Assembly: GCA_034189065.1 (NCBI GenBank) | Contig: JAXHVQ010000011.1 | Span: forward strand, 1 to 64,000 | DNA from: FACHB-1406 sp034189065 | Lineage (GTDB): Bacteria > Cyanobacteriota > Cyanobacteriia > Cyanobacteriales > Spirulinaceae | DNA: 64,000 nt | Direction of reading: 5' to 3' | Translations under genes and position numbers: made by a program | In this document: piece after piece, positions 51,136 to 61,933 of the stretch | Numbering within the stretch: the first letter of the stretch is position 1 | How the letters are laid out: each line of letters starts with the position of its first letter | Notes under the pieces: generated by a model | Seen by the model: the letters and a program-made list of their open reading frames with translations, nothing else | What the model was told of the DNA's origin: nothing | The model's database searches: none

Positions 51136-51272
51136 AATCAAGATAAGAACGCCATTGAATCAAATCCCCATTGGGGAAAAATCGAGTCAGTCGGAAGGTG
51201 GGAGAGAGGGAAAAACCTTTGAGACTCCATTAATTCTCCCACTCCAAAGGAAGCGCGATCGCCAAATCCTCA

Positions 51273-52070
51273 ATGCAGCTAATCGATACTCACGTCCATA
51301 TCAACTTCGATGTTTTCGCCCGAGAGTTGGAAGCTCTGCAACAGCGATGGCAAAAAGCGGGAGTCGTGCGTCTGGTTCACTCCTGCGTCGAGCCGAGCGA
51401 ATTTGAGAGTATCCAACGCCTTGCCGATCGCTTCCCCGAACTCTCCTTCGCCGTCGGCTTGCATCCCCTAGATGCTAGCAAATGGACCTGTGAGAGTCGG
51501 GAGGAAATATCAAGGCTTGCCCGAAGCGATAGCCGGGTCGTCGCCATTGGGGAAATGGGGCTAGACTTCTACAAAGCCGACAACATCGAGCAGCAAAAAG
51601 AAGTCTGCCGCCAACAACTCGCCATCGCCCGCCAACTCGACAAACCCGTTATCGTTCACTGTCGAGACGCAGCCATTGCCCTCAAAGAAATATTAAGAGA
51701 ATCGAGGGGCGATGGCCAACAGCAGGGAGTCATGCACTGTTGGAGCGGTACCCCCGAAGAAACAAAATGGTTTCTCGACCTGGGATTTTACATCAGCTTC
51801 AGCGGCATCGTGACCTTTAAAAACGCCATCGCCGTCAAAGAATCGGCAAAAATCGTCCCGCGCGATCGCCTACTCGTCGAAACCGACTGTCCCTTCCTCG
51901 CCCCCCACCCCAAACGCGGCAAGCGCAACGAACCCGCCTACGTCCTCCACGTCGCCGAACACCTCGCCCAACTGCGCGGTATCCCCCTCGAAACCCTAGC
52001 CGCCGAAACCGCGCAAAACGCCTGTCGCCTCTTCAACTTAACCCTCGAAACGATTCCCGTATACCCCTAA
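51273..52070 (+). CDS. tatD: TatD-family metal-dependent DNase
   Basis: 265 residues. TIM-barrel hydrolase; the metal ligands are the N-terminal H-x-H of LIDTHVHIN, Glu in AIGEMGLDFYK, His in VIVHCRD, His in MHCWSG and Asp in LLVETDCPFLAP. TatD proteins are 3'-5' exonucleases on damaged or single-stranded DNA; the YcfH-type branch is cytosolic. Lies between rpsT and rpoB with 137 and 19 bases of spacing, so probably co-transcribed with the polymerase genes. Confidence 0.95.
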   Translation: MQLIDTHVHINFDVFARELEALQQRWQKAGVVRLVHSCVEPSEFESIQRLADRFPELSFAVGLHPLDASKWTCESREEISRLARSDSRVVAIGEMGLDFYKADNIEQQKEVCRQQLAIARQLDKPVIVHCRDAAIALKEILRESRGDGQQQGVMHCWSGTPEETKWFLDLGFYISFSGIVTFKNAIAVKESAKIVPRDRLLVETDCPFLAPHPKRGKRNEPAYVLHVAEHLAQLRGIPLETLAAETAQNACRLFNLTLETIPVYP

Positions 52071-52089
52071 CCCCAAACCGCCTGCCAAC

Positions 52090-55000
52090 ATGACCAACCT
52101 CACCTTCAACCTCCTACCCGACCTCATCGACATTCAACGATCCAGCTTCCGCTGGTTTCTCGAAGCCGGACTCATCGAAGAACTCAATAGCTTCTCCCCC
52201 ATCACCGACTACACCGGCAAACTCGAACTCCACTTCATCGGCGAAAACTACAAACTCCACCAACCCAAATACAACGTCGATGAAGCCAAACGACGCGATG
52301 CCAGCTACGCCGTCCAGATGTACGTCCCCACGCGCCTAATCAACCGCGAAACCGGCACCATCCTCGACCAAGAAGTCTTCATCGGCGACCTGCCCTTAAT
52401 GACCGAACGCGGCACCTTTATCATCAACGGAGCCGAGCGCGTCATCGTCAACCAAATCGTGCGCTCCCCCGGCGTGTACTACAAAGCCGAAACCGACAAA
52501 AATGGACGGCGCACCTACTCCGCCTCCCTCATCCCCAACCGAGGCGCGTGGCTCAAATTTGAAACCGACAAAAACGACCTGGTGTGGGTGCGCATCGACA
52601 AAACGCGCAAACTCTCCGCCCAAGTCCTCCTCAAAGCCATCGGACTCGCCGACAACGAAATCCTCGATGCCCTGCGCCACCCCGACTACTACCAAAAAAC
52701 CCTCGACAAAGAAGGCAACCCCAGCGAAGAAGAAGCCCTCATGGAGTTATATCGCAAACTCCGCCCCGGCGAACCCCCCACCGTCTCTGGGGGAAAACAA
52801 CTGCTCGAGTCGCGCTTCTTTGACAACAAACGCTACGACCTGGGTAAAGTGGGGCGCTACAAACTCAACAAAAAACTGCGCCTCACCGTCCCCGACACCA
52901 TGCGCGTTCTCACGCCCAACGATATTTTGGCCGCCATCGACTACCTGATCAACCTCGAATTCGATGTGGGATCCACCGACGACATCGACCACCTGGGCAA
53001 CCGTCGCGTACGCTCGGTTGGCGAACTCCTGCAAAACCAAGTGCGAGTCGGCCTCAACCGGCTCGAGCGGATCATTCGCGAACGCATGACCGTCTCCGAG
53101 GCCAGTTCCCTCAGTCCCGCCTCCCTCGTCAACCCCAAACCCCTCGTCGCCGCCATCAAAGAATTCTTCGGCTCTTCCCAACTGTCCCAATTCATGGACC
53201 AAACCAATCCCCTCGCCGAACTCACTCACAAACGACGACTTTCTGCCCTCGGTCCGGGGGGGTTAACGCGAGAACGAGCGGGATTTGCCGTACGCGACAT
53301 CCACCCCTCCCACTACGGTCGTATCTGTCCGGTGGAAACCCCCGAAGGTCCCAACGCCGGACTCATCGGTTCCCTGGCCACCTACGCCCGCGTCAACGAA
53401 TACGGCTTTATTGAAACCCCCTACTACCGCGTCGAAAACGGTCAAGTCCGCTATGACGAACCTGCCGTTTTCCTCACCGCCGACGAAGAAGATGACCTTC
53501 AAGTCGCACCAGGGGACTTGCGCGTCGATGCCAAGGGGGAAATTTTAGGACCTCAAGTTCCCGTGCGCTACCGCCAGGAATTCTCGACCACCACCCCCGA
53601 ACAGGTAGACTACGTTGCCGTTTCCCCCGTGCAAATCGTCTCAGTGGCAACCTCCCTCATTCCCTTTCTCGAACACGACGATGCCAACCGCGCCCTTATG
53701 GGGTCTAATATGCAGCGGCAAGCCGTTCCCCTATTGCGTCCCGAACGCCCATTAGTGGGGACGGGCCTCGAAGCCCAAGCCGCGCGCGACTCCGGTATGG
53801 TCGTCGTTTCCCAGCACGCGGGCATCGTTAGCTACGTCGATGCCGAGCGCGTTCGCATTCGCCTCGACGACACAGAAGGTAATGCCGTTACCCCCCTCGA
53901 AACCACCGGCGAAGAAGGCGTAACCGCCTCGACCAACAACGCTCGGGAGCCTGTGGAAATCGAATACGAACTGCAAAAATATCAGCGTTCCAACCAAGAC
54001 ACCTGTTTGAATCAACGCCCCTTAGTGTACATCGGAGAAGATGTGGTTCCAGGACAAGTGTTAGCCGACGGTTCGGCAACAGAAGGCGGAGAACTGGCCC
54101 TCGGTCAGAATATCTTGGTCGCGTATATGCCGTGGGAAGGTTACAACTACGAAGATGCCATCCTCATTAGCGAACGCTTGGTGATGGATGACGTTTATAC
54201 CAGCATCCACATCGAAAAATACGAAATTGAAGCCCGTCAGACCAAACTCGGCCCCGAAGAAGTGACGCGCGAAATTCCCAACGTCGGGGAAGACTCCCTG
54301 CGCAACCTCGACGAACGCGGAATCGTGCGCATTGGAGCCTGGGTCGAGGCCGGGGATATCCTCGTGGGGAAAGTCACCCCCAAAGGCGAGTCAGACCAAC
54401 CCCCCGAAGAAAAACTCCTGCGCGCCATCTTCGGCGAAAAAGCGCGAGACGTGCGGGATAACTCCCTGCGCGTCCCCAACGGCGAAAAAGGGCGCGTAGT
54501 GGACGTACGAGTGTTCACGCGCGAACAAGGGGACGAACTGCCGCCGGGGGCGAATATGGTCGTGCGGGTCTACGTTGCCCAAAAACGCAAGATTCAAGTG
54601 GGGGATAAGATGGCCGGTCGCCACGGGAATAAAGGGATTATTTCGCGGATTTTACCGATGGAAGATATGCCCTATCTCCCCGACGGCCGCCCCGTGGATA
54701 TCGTCCTTAACCCCTTGGGGGTTCCCTCGCGCATGAACGTCGGACAGGTGTTTGAGTGCCTGTTGGGATGGGCAGGAGAAAACTTAGGCGTGCGCTTTAA
54801 GATGACTCCCTTTGATGAAATGTATGGCGAAGAGGCTTCGCGCTTGACCGTTCACGGCAAACTGGAAGATGCCAGTCGAAAGCTGGGGCGAGATTGGGTG
54901 TTCGATCCAGAAAGCGCGGGCAAGATTCAAGTATACGACGGACGCACTGGCGAAGCCTTCGATCAACCCATAACCGTGGGCATGGCCTATATGTTGAAAC

Positions 55001-55455
55001 TCGTTCACTTGGTAGACGACAAGATTCACGCCCGTTCCACCGGTCCCTACTCGCTGGTGACCCAGCAACCCCTCGGCGGGAAGGCACAGCAAGGCGGCCA
55101 GCGCTTCGGAGAAATGGAAGTGTGGGCGCTAGAGGCCTATGGCGCGGCTTATATTTTGCAAGAACTGCTGACGGTGAAATCTGACGATATGCAGGGACGG
55201 AACGAAGCCCTGAACGCCATTGTCAAGGGCAAACCGATTCCGCGTCCGGGAACGCCCGAATCCTTTAAGGTGTTGATGCGAGAACTGCAATCTTTGGGCT
55301 TGGATATTGCCGTCCATAAGGTAGATAACGCCGAAGACGGAAATTCAAACGATTCAGAAGTCGATTTGATGGCAGACAGCGATCGCCGTCGGACTCCAAG
55401 CCGTCCCACCTACGAATCCTACACCGTCGAAGAGGCCCAAGACGACACCCTTTAA
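52090..55455 (+). CDS. rpoB: RNA polymerase beta subunit
   Basis: 1121 residues, the usual cyanobacterial length. Catalyses RNA synthesis with the split beta-prime subunits. Landmarks: ERVIVNQIVRSPGVYYK near residue 120, the rifampicin region FMDQTNPLAELTHKRRLSALGPGG (about 375-400), DIHPSHYGRICPVETPEGPN, YNYEDAILISERL and the C-terminal RFGEMEVWALEAYGAA. It lacks the large lineage-specific insertions of proteobacteria. The 5' and 3' codon use is strongly C-biased. Confidence 0.98.
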   Translation: MTNLTFNLLPDLIDIQRSSFRWFLEAGLIEELNSFSPITDYTGKLELHFIGENYKLHQPKYNVDEAKRRDASYAVQMYVPTRLINRETGTILDQEVFIGDLPLMTERGTFIINGAERVIVNQIVRSPGVYYKAETDKNGRRTYSASLIPNRGAWLKFETDKNDLVWVRIDKTRKLSAQVLLKAIGLADNEILDALRHPDYYQKTLDKEGNPSEEEALMELYRKLRPGEPPTVSGGKQLLESRFFDNKRYDLGKVGRYKLNKKLRLTVPDTMRVLTPNDILAAIDYLINLEFDVGSTDDIDHLGNRRVRSVGELLQNQVRVGLNRLERIIRERMTVSEASSLSPASLVNPKPLVAAIKEFFGSSQLSQFMDQTNPLAELTHKRRLSALGPGGLTRERAGFAVRDIHPSHYGRICPVETPEGPNAGLIGSLATYARVNEYGFIETPYYRVENGQVRYDEPAVFLTADEEDDLQVAPGDLRVDAKGEILGPQVPVRYRQEFSTTTPEQVDYVAVSPVQIVSVATSLIPFLEHDDANRALMGSNMQRQAVPLLRPERPLVGTGLEAQAARDSGMVVVSQHAGIVSYVDAERVRIRLDDTEGNAVTPLETTGEEGVTASTNNAREPVEIEYELQKYQRSNQDTCLNQRPLVYIGEDVVPGQVLADGSATEGGELALGQNILVAYMPWEGYNYEDAILISERLVMDDVYTSIHIEKYEIEARQTKLGPEEVTREIPNVGEDSLRNLDERGIVRIGAWVEAGDILVGKVTPKGESDQPPEEKLLRAIFGEKARDVRDNSLRVPNGEKGRVVDVRVFTREQGDELPPGANMVVRVYVAQKRKIQVGDKMAGRHGNKGIISRILPMEDMPYLPDGRPVDIVLNPLGVPSRMNVGQVFECLLGWAGENLGVRFKMTPFDEMYGEEASRLTVHGKLEDASRKLGRDWVFDPESAGKIQVYDGRTGEAFDQPITVGMAYMLKLVHLVDDKIHARSTGPYSLVTQQPLGGKAQQGGQRFGEMEVWALEAYGAAYILQELLTVKSDDMQGRNEALNAIVKGKPIPRPGTPESFKVLMRELQSLGLDIAVHKVDNAEDGNSNDSEVDLMADSDRRRTPSRPTYESYTVEEAQDDTL

Positions 55456-55551
55456 AACGACACTCTCTAGGGGGGGTAGACCCCTCGTCGCCCCCCAACA
55501 GACCCAGAAGGGGAACCCAAAAAAGATCGACAAACAAAGACACTGCTGCCC

Positions 55552-57429
55552 ATGAAACCGCCAACCGAACAGCGCTTCGACTACGTAAAAATTGGAATTG
55601 CCTCCCCCGATCGCGTTCGACGTTGGGGAGAACGCACCCTCCCCAACGGCCAAGTCGTCGGAGAAGTGACCAAACCCGAAACCATTAACTACCGAACCCT
55701 CAAGCCCGAAATGGACGGGCTGTTCTGCGAGCGCATTTTCGGTCCCGCCAAAGATTGGGAATGTCACTGCGGCAAATACAAGCGCGTTCGCCATCGGGGG
55801 ATCGTCTGCGAGCGCTGCGGCGTAGAAGTGACCGAATCTCGCGTCCGCCGCCATCGCATGGGCTTTATCAAGCTCGCCGCGCCAGTAACCCACGTTTGGT
55901 ACCTCAAAGGCATTCCCAGCTACCTCAGCATCCTCCTCGATATGCCCCTGCGGGATGTCGAGCAGATCGTCTATTTTAATGCCTACGTCGTCCTCGATGC
56001 CGGCAACGCCAGCAACCTCAACTACCGCCAACTGCTCACCGAAGATCAGTGGTTGGAAATCGAAGAACAGCTTTATGCCGAAGACTCCGAACTGGCAGGG
56101 ATTGAAGTGGGGATCGGCGCAGAAGCGATTCAACGCCTTCTCGAAGAAGTGAACCTCGACGAAGAAGCCGAAAAACTCCGAGAAGACATTTCCAGCGCCA
56201 AAGGGCAAAAACGAGCCAAGTTAATCAAGCGCCTGCGCGTGATCGACAACTTCATCGCCACCAGCGCGCGCCCGGAGTGGATGGTTGTAGAAGTCATTCC
56301 CGTGATTCCGCCAGATTTGCGCCCGATGGTGCAACTCGACGGGGGACGCTTCGCCACCTCCGATCTCAACGACTTGTACCGGCGAGTCATCAACCGCAAC
56401 AACCGCCTCGCCCGCCTGCAAGAAATTTTGGCTCCCGAAATTATCGTCCGCAACGAAAAGCGGATGTTGCAGGAAGCCGTAGATGCCCTCATTGACAACG
56501 GACGGCGCGGACGCACGGTGGTGGGAGCTAACAATCGCCCGTTGAAATCTCTCTCCGATATTATTGAAGGGAAACAAGGGCGCTTCCGGCAGAACTTGTT
56601 GGGCAAGCGCGTCGATTATTCCGGGCGATCGGTAATTGTCGTCGGACCCAACTTGCAAATTTATCAATGCGGTTTGCCCAGGGAAATGGCCATCGAGCTG
56701 TTTCAACCCTTTGTGATTCATCGATTGATCAAAGGCGGTTTGGTCAATAATATTAAAGCCGCTAAAAAACTGATTCAGCGTTCCGATCCCGTGGTTTGGG
56801 ACGTGCTAGAAGAGGCGATCGCCGGACACCCAGTGATGCTCAATCGCGCTCCCACGCTCCACCGCTTGGGAATTCAAGCCTTTGAACCGATTTTAGTCGA
56901 AGGTCGGGCGATTCAGTTACATCCCCTCGTCTGTCCCGCATTCAACGCCGATTTCGACGGCGATCAAATGGCCGTTCACGTTCCATTGTCCCTGGAAGCT
57001 CAAGCCGAAGCGCGGCTGTTGATGCTCGCCTGCCACAATATTTTATCGCCAGCCACCGGTCGCCCAATCGTTACGCCCTCTCAGGATATGGTGTTGGGAT
57101 GCTACTACCTAACCGCCGAAAATCCCAAAGCCCAAAAAGGCGCAGGACGATACTTCGGCAGTTTAGAAGACGCGCTGCGAACTTACGAACAAGGCGAATT
57201 AGATCTTCACGCCTATGTTTGGGTTCGCTACAACGGAGCGGTAGAGGCCAAAGAAAGCGATAACGAGGTCGTTAATCTCGTTCGACACGACGATGGCAGC
57301 GTGACCAAGGAATATCGAGAGCGCAAAGTGCGAGAAACCGAAGGAGGCGATCGCATCGTTCAATATATCCGAACAACAACCGGACGAATTATCTATAACA
57401 AGACGATTCAGGAGGCTCTGGCAAGCTAA
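55552..57429 (+). CDS. rpoC1: RNA polymerase gamma subunit (beta-prime N-terminal part)
   Basis: 625 residues, the N-terminal third of bacterial beta-prime, encoded separately only in cyanobacteria and plastids. The zinc finger CHCGKYKRVRHRGIVCERCG is at about 64-85. The catalytic magnesium motif NADFDGDQMAVHVP is near 466, and the VDYSGRSVIVVGP motif near 355. Follows rpoB after 96 bases and is separated from rpoC2 by 199 bases. Confidence 0.98.
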   Translation: MKPPTEQRFDYVKIGIASPDRVRRWGERTLPNGQVVGEVTKPETINYRTLKPEMDGLFCERIFGPAKDWECHCGKYKRVRHRGIVCERCGVEVTESRVRRHRMGFIKLAAPVTHVWYLKGIPSYLSILLDMPLRDVEQIVYFNAYVVLDAGNASNLNYRQLLTEDQWLEIEEQLYAEDSELAGIEVGIGAEAIQRLLEEVNLDEEAEKLREDISSAKGQKRAKLIKRLRVIDNFIATSARPEWMVVEVIPVIPPDLRPMVQLDGGRFATSDLNDLYRRVINRNNRLARLQEILAPEIIVRNEKRMLQEAVDALIDNGRRGRTVVGANNRPLKSLSDIIEGKQGRFRQNLLGKRVDYSGRSVIVVGPNLQIYQCGLPREMAIELFQPFVIHRLIKGGLVNNIKAAKKLIQRSDPVVWDVLEEAIAGHPVMLNRAPTLHRLGIQAFEPILVEGRAIQLHPLVCPAFNADFDGDQMAVHVPLSLEAQAEARLLMLACHNILSPATGRPIVTPSQDMVLGCYYLTAENPKAQKGAGRYFGSLEDALRTYEQGELDLHAYVWVRYNGAVEAKESDNEVVNLVRHDDGSVTKEYRERKVRETEGGDRIVQYIRTTTGRIIYNKTIQEALAS

Positions 57430-57628
57430 TTATCCGTTAAGCATTTAGCCCAATTTGTAGGAAAGATTTGTCATTGGCAATGCACTCTTTAAGCTCCGGC
57501 GAAGAACTCGCTTTTGAAAATAGACTGGGTACCTGTTGTTAAGAAAGGGACAGTCGGCGAGCTTAAATTGATACCTTACGAATTGCGAATTACTAACGAT
57601 TCGGTCATTACTCAACAAGGACAGACGA

Positions 57629-60600
57629 ATGTCAAAAGAACCCACTTTTTATAACCGTATTGTAGACAAAAAACAACTGAGAGGATTGATTGCCTGGGCC
57701 TATGCTAACTACGGCAGCGCCACTTGTTCTCAAGTCGCCGATCGCCTAAAAGCGCTGGGATTCCGCTATGCGACCAAAGCTGGGGTTTCTATTAGCGTTG
57801 AAGACCTCCAAGTGCCGCCGATGAAAAAAGAAATGCTGGAGGTGGCAGAATCGGAAATTCGGACTACCGAAACGCGGTACCGAACCGGCGAAATCACTGA
57901 AGTCGAACGCTTTCAGAAAGTAATCGACACTTGGAATAGTACCTCAGAAGCCCTCAAAGACGAAGTCGTGCGCAACTTCCGCGCGACCAACCCCCTCAAC
58001 AGCGTCTACATGATGGCCTTCAGCGGCGCGCGAGGGAATTTATCTCAAGTCCGTCAGTTGGTCGGAATGCGGGGGCTGATGGCCGATCCCCAAGGGGCAA
58101 TTATCGCGCTGCCGATCAAAACCAACTTTCGCGAAGGACTAACCGTTACCGAGTACATTATTTCCTCCTATGGGGCGCGCAAAGGGCTAGTAGACACGGC
58201 TCTGCGCACCGCCGACTCGGGCTACTTGACCCGACGCTTGGTGGATGTGAGCCAAGATGTGATCGTGCGCGAAATCGACTGCGGGACGGAGCGAGGCATT
58301 ACCGTCAGCCCGATGATGGATAACGATCGCGTGCTGATCCCGTTGAGCGATCGCCTTTTCGGTCGCGTTCTCGCCCGGGATGTGGTGGCTCCCAAGACGG
58401 GGGAAGTCATCGCCCGACGCAACCAATACCTAGACGAAGGACTCTCCAAAAAAGTCGGCAAAACCGTAGGCAGTGCCGTCGTGCGATCGCCGCTGACCTG
58501 CGAAGCCTCGCGCTCGGTTTGTCAATCCTGCTATGGTTGGAGTTTAGCCCACGGCTACCCCGTCGATCTCGGCGAAGCCGTCGGCATTATCGCCGCCCAA
58601 TCCATTGGCGAACCCGGAACCCAACTTACCATGCGCACCTTCCACACGGGGGGCGTATTCACAGGCGAAGTCGCGCGCACCGTCCGCGCTGCGGTTGCCG
58701 GCACCGTCCAATTTGGTAAAAACCTGCGGGTGCGCCCAGTTCGGACCCGTCACGGCGACGATCGCGACCAAGTTGAAGTCGCGGGGGATATTATTTTAAG
58801 CCCGTCAGCCTCCGGCGGCAAAAAATCGGCTCGCATCACCTACTCCGTCACCCCCGGCTCCCTACTCTTTGTCAAAGACGGAGATGCCGTAGTCGCCGAC
58901 GAAATAATCGCCGAAGTCGCCCTGCGGCAGCGACGGGGTTCAACGGAAAAAGCCACCAAAGATGTCGCCTGCGACCTCGCCGGAGAAGTCCTCTTCGCCG
59001 GACTCGTCAGCGAAGAAAAAACCGACCGTCAAGGCAATATCACCCACATCGCCCAGCGCGGCGGCTTAATTTGGGTGCTATCGGGGGATGTCTATAACCT
59101 GCTGCCCGGGGCAGAACCCGTCGTCAAAAACGGCGATCGCGTCGGTCCGGAAACCGTCCTCGCCCAAACCAAACTCGCCTCCATCCACGGCGGAGTAGTC
59201 CGCTTGCAACCGGGCAGTCGAGAAATTGAAATTATCACCGCCTCAGTGCAACTCGACCAATCCCTGGTTCAACGAGAACAAAACCGCTACATCATCCACG
59301 CGCGCACCGGACAAAGCTTCCTCCTGAAAGCCACCCCCGGCGCTAAAGTACTCAACCATCAAACTATCGCCGAACTGATGGACGACCGCTACCGCACGAA
59401 TACGGGCGGGATCGTTAAATATGCAGGGGTAGAAGTGAGTAAAGGTCGCGGTCGCGGCGAACCGGGGCGCGCAGCCAAGGGCTACGAAGTCACCCAAGGC
59501 GGTTCGCTGCTGTGGATTCCCGAAGAATGCCACGAAGTGAACAAAGATATTTCCCTGTTATCGGTAGAAGAAGGACAGTACGTCGAAGCGGGGACAGAAG
59601 TGGTCAAAGACATCTTCGCCCAATCTTCAGGAGTCGTCGAGGTCGTCCAGAAAAACGACATTCTGCGCGAAATTGCCATCAAACCGGGCGACTTCCATCT
59701 CATCGAAGAGCCCCCCCTCGTCGAAGCCGACGGCCAACTCCTTCAACCCGGAACAGAAATCTTGCCAGGAGTAGTTCTCGAAGAACTGCGCTATGGAGAA
59801 TACGTCGATACGCCCGAAGGATTGGGCTTGCTGTTGCGACCCGTCGTCGAATACACCGTTTCCGAGCATCCCGACGTTCCCTCCCAAGAGTCAATTAACG
59901 ACAACGCAACCGGACCGTCGATTTCGTTGCGGGCGATTCAGCGACTGTATTACAAAGACGGCGATCGCGTCAAATCTGTCGAAGGAGTCGATTTGCTCAG
60001 CACGCAACTGATCCTCGAAATCGAGCAAACAGCCCCCACCAAAGACTCCACAGACACGAGCAGTTTGAGCGCCGATATCGAACTCGTCCCTCTGGCTAAC
60101 CCAGACGAGGAAACCGAAGAAGACCACTACCAACTCCAAATCGTCATTTTAGAATCGCTAGTGATTCGCCGCGACGTAGAGGCAGACTCCACCACCGGCG
60201 GCACCAAAACGAGAATTCTCGTCGAAGACGGTCAAGAAATTCCCCCCGGTGCCGTCGTTGCGCGCACCGAAATTCAGTGTAAAGAAGAAGGAGAAGTTAG
60301 CGGCATTCGCGCCGGAGCTGAGGCTATTCGTCGCGTTCTCGTCGCGCGCGAAGGCGATCGCATTGCCCTAGAAGTCCCCTCTCGTCCCACCCTAAAAACC
60401 GGCGACCTCGTCGTTGCGGGAACCGAAATCGCGCCGGGGTTCCGCTCCCCCGAGTCCGGTCAAGTTCTCGCCATCGACAAGAGCGAAACCGACGAGACTC
60501 ATACCATCACGCTCCGACTCGCGCGTCCCTATCGCGTTTCGGCTGGCGCAATTTTGCAAATCGGAGATGGCGACTTAGTGCAACGGGGGGATAATCTCGT

Positions 60601-61735
60601 GCTGCTGGTCTTTGAGCGCTCCAAAACCGGAGACATCATTCAAGGGTTGCCGCGGATTGAGGAATTACTCGAAGCGCGCCGTCCCAAAGAAGCGTGCCTC
60701 CTCGCTCGCCGTCCGGGAACGGCTCAAGTCGTCTACGGCGACGACGATACGGTGGATGTCAAAATTGTCGAACAGGATGGCATCGTCACCGACTATCCTC
60801 TCAGTCCCGGACAAAACGTTATTGTCACCGACGGACAGGAAGTAGATGTAGCCGAAGCACTGACCGACGGTCCAGCCAACCCCCACGAAATTCTGGAAAC
60901 CTTCTTTGAATATTATCAAGAAGAAAAGGGCGTTTATAAAGCCTCTTTAATGGGTTTGCAACAAGCGCAACGATTCCTAGTTGAAGGCGTTCAATCGGTA
61001 TATCAATCCCAAGGGATTGACATTTCCGACAAGCATATTGAAGTGATCGTGCGTCAAATGACCTCTAAGGTGAGAATTGACGACGGCGGCGATACAACGA
61101 TGTTGCCCGGGGAATTGGTCGAATTGCGTCAAGTGGAGGACGTTAACGAGGCAATGGGAATTACCGGCGGCGCGCCTGCCCGCTATACGCCCGTGCTTTT
61201 GGGAATTACCAAAGCCTCTTTAAATACCGATAGCTTTATTAGTGCGGCAAGTTTCCAAGAAACGACTCGCGTTCTAACCGAAGCTGCAATTGAGGGCAAA
61301 TCCGATTGGTTGCGCGGTTTGAAGGAAAATGTGATTATCGGTCGCTTGATTCCGGCAGGGACGGGGTTTAATACCCACGACGAACCCGGAGTACCCGCTA
61401 ACGGCGAGAGCAATGACTACTCCGCTCGCGGCGATTCCTATAACAATTTCTCCAACTCCGATCGCTTCGGCAAAGGCGGTTTCCCGGAAGGGGGCGGCGT
61501 TCTGTTTGGTACCGATGAGGAGCTAGCCAAAACGAACTTAGATTCGGCGGGCGGCCGAGATTATACGCAGCGACCTTCAGGAGACCTGGGTTTTTCTGGA
61601 GTCGATGACAATATGGTTCTAGACGACAAAACCGCGCGCACCTATCACCCGGACGAGAGCAGCGGGAATAATTTTGGCGACGTATTTAGCTCGGACAAGA
61701 AGGAGGATAGCGAGGAATACGGAGAGGAAGAGTAA
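57629..61735 (+). CDS. rpoC2: RNA polymerase beta-prime subunit (C-terminal part)
   Basis: 1368 residues, carrying the trigger loop (MAFSGARGNLSQVRQLVGMRGLMADP), the bridge-helix region and, between about 340 and 980, the very large SI3 insertion of repeated sandwich-barrel-hybrid motifs typical of cyanobacteria. Zinc-binding cysteines include CEASRSVCQSCYG. The C-terminal PARYTPVLLGITKASLNTDSFISAASFQETTRVL segment is universal. An acidic, Gly/Asn-rich tail (about 1270-1368) ends EEYGEEE and is variable in length among relatives. Confidence 0.98.
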   Translation: MSKEPTFYNRIVDKKQLRGLIAWAYANYGSATCSQVADRLKALGFRYATKAGVSISVEDLQVPPMKKEMLEVAESEIRTTETRYRTGEITEVERFQKVIDTWNSTSEALKDEVVRNFRATNPLNSVYMMAFSGARGNLSQVRQLVGMRGLMADPQGAIIALPIKTNFREGLTVTEYIISSYGARKGLVDTALRTADSGYLTRRLVDVSQDVIVREIDCGTERGITVSPMMDNDRVLIPLSDRLFGRVLARDVVAPKTGEVIARRNQYLDEGLSKKVGKTVGSAVVRSPLTCEASRSVCQSCYGWSLAHGYPVDLGEAVGIIAAQSIGEPGTQLTMRTFHTGGVFTGEVARTVRAAVAGTVQFGKNLRVRPVRTRHGDDRDQVEVAGDIILSPSASGGKKSARITYSVTPGSLLFVKDGDAVVADEIIAEVALRQRRGSTEKATKDVACDLAGEVLFAGLVSEEKTDRQGNITHIAQRGGLIWVLSGDVYNLLPGAEPVVKNGDRVGPETVLAQTKLASIHGGVVRLQPGSREIEIITASVQLDQSLVQREQNRYIIHARTGQSFLLKATPGAKVLNHQTIAELMDDRYRTNTGGIVKYAGVEVSKGRGRGEPGRAAKGYEVTQGGSLLWIPEECHEVNKDISLLSVEEGQYVEAGTEVVKDIFAQSSGVVEVVQKNDILREIAIKPGDFHLIEEPPLVEADGQLLQPGTEILPGVVLEELRYGEYVDTPEGLGLLLRPVVEYTVSEHPDVPSQESINDNATGPSISLRAIQRLYYKDGDRVKSVEGVDLLSTQLILEIEQTAPTKDSTDTSSLSADIELVPLANPDEETEEDHYQLQIVILESLVIRRDVEADSTTGGTKTRILVEDGQEIPPGAVVARTEIQCKEEGEVSGIRAGAEAIRRVLVAREGDRIALEVPSRPTLKTGDLVVAGTEIAPGFRSPESGQVLAIDKSETDETHTITLRLARPYRVSAGAILQIGDGDLVQRGDNLVLLVFERSKTGDIIQGLPRIEELLEARRPKEACLLARRPGTAQVVYGDDDTVDVKIVEQDGIVTDYPLSPGQNVIVTDGQEVDVAEALTDGPANPHEILETFFEYYQEEKGVYKASLMGLQQAQRFLVEGVQSVYQSQGIDISDKHIEVIVRQMTSKVRIDDGGDTTMLPGELVELRQVEDVNEAMGITGGAPARYTPVLLGITKASLNTDSFISAASFQETTRVLTEAAIEGKSDWLRGLKENVIIGRLIPAGTGFNTHDEPGVPANGESNDYSARGDSYNNFSNSDRFGKGGFPEGGGVLFGTDEELAKTNLDSAGGRDYTQRPSGDLGFSGVDDNMVLDDKTARTYHPDESSGNNFGDVFSSDKKEDSEEYGEEE

Positions 61736-61749
61736 ACGGGAAGTCAAAA

Positions 61750-61786
61750 GGGGGCAAAAGAGCTAGATGCGAAAATTTTGACCCCC
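61750..61786. promoter_or_regulatory. G-tract/C-tract inverted repeat before the CsoR-type gene
   Basis: AAGGGGG (61748-61754) and CCCCCTT (61782-61788) lie 28 bases apart between rpoC2 and the regulator. CsoR/RcnR-family operators carry a run of G or C in an inverted context, so this is a candidate operator, or a weak rpoC2 terminator. Confidence 0.4.
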
Positions 61787-61933
61787 TTCGCTCGCTGGAG
61801 TGGCAATGGTTTTCGTATTTTTGCGACAAAACACAATTAAGTTTGAACGCGACACGGGCGGTTGTTCTTCGTCGGGTGCAATTCAATCGGATAACGTTAG
61901 CGCTTGTCAAAGACTTGACTAAATGGACAAATC

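Noticed and set aside
55456..55551. Possible structured leader between rpoB and rpoC1
   Set aside because: Only short G/C runs are visible and no stable stem could be drawn by eye.
55354..56208. 284-codon minus-strand frame antisense to rpoC1
   Set aside because: Shadow of the conserved rpoB end and rpoC1 start caused by strong codon bias.
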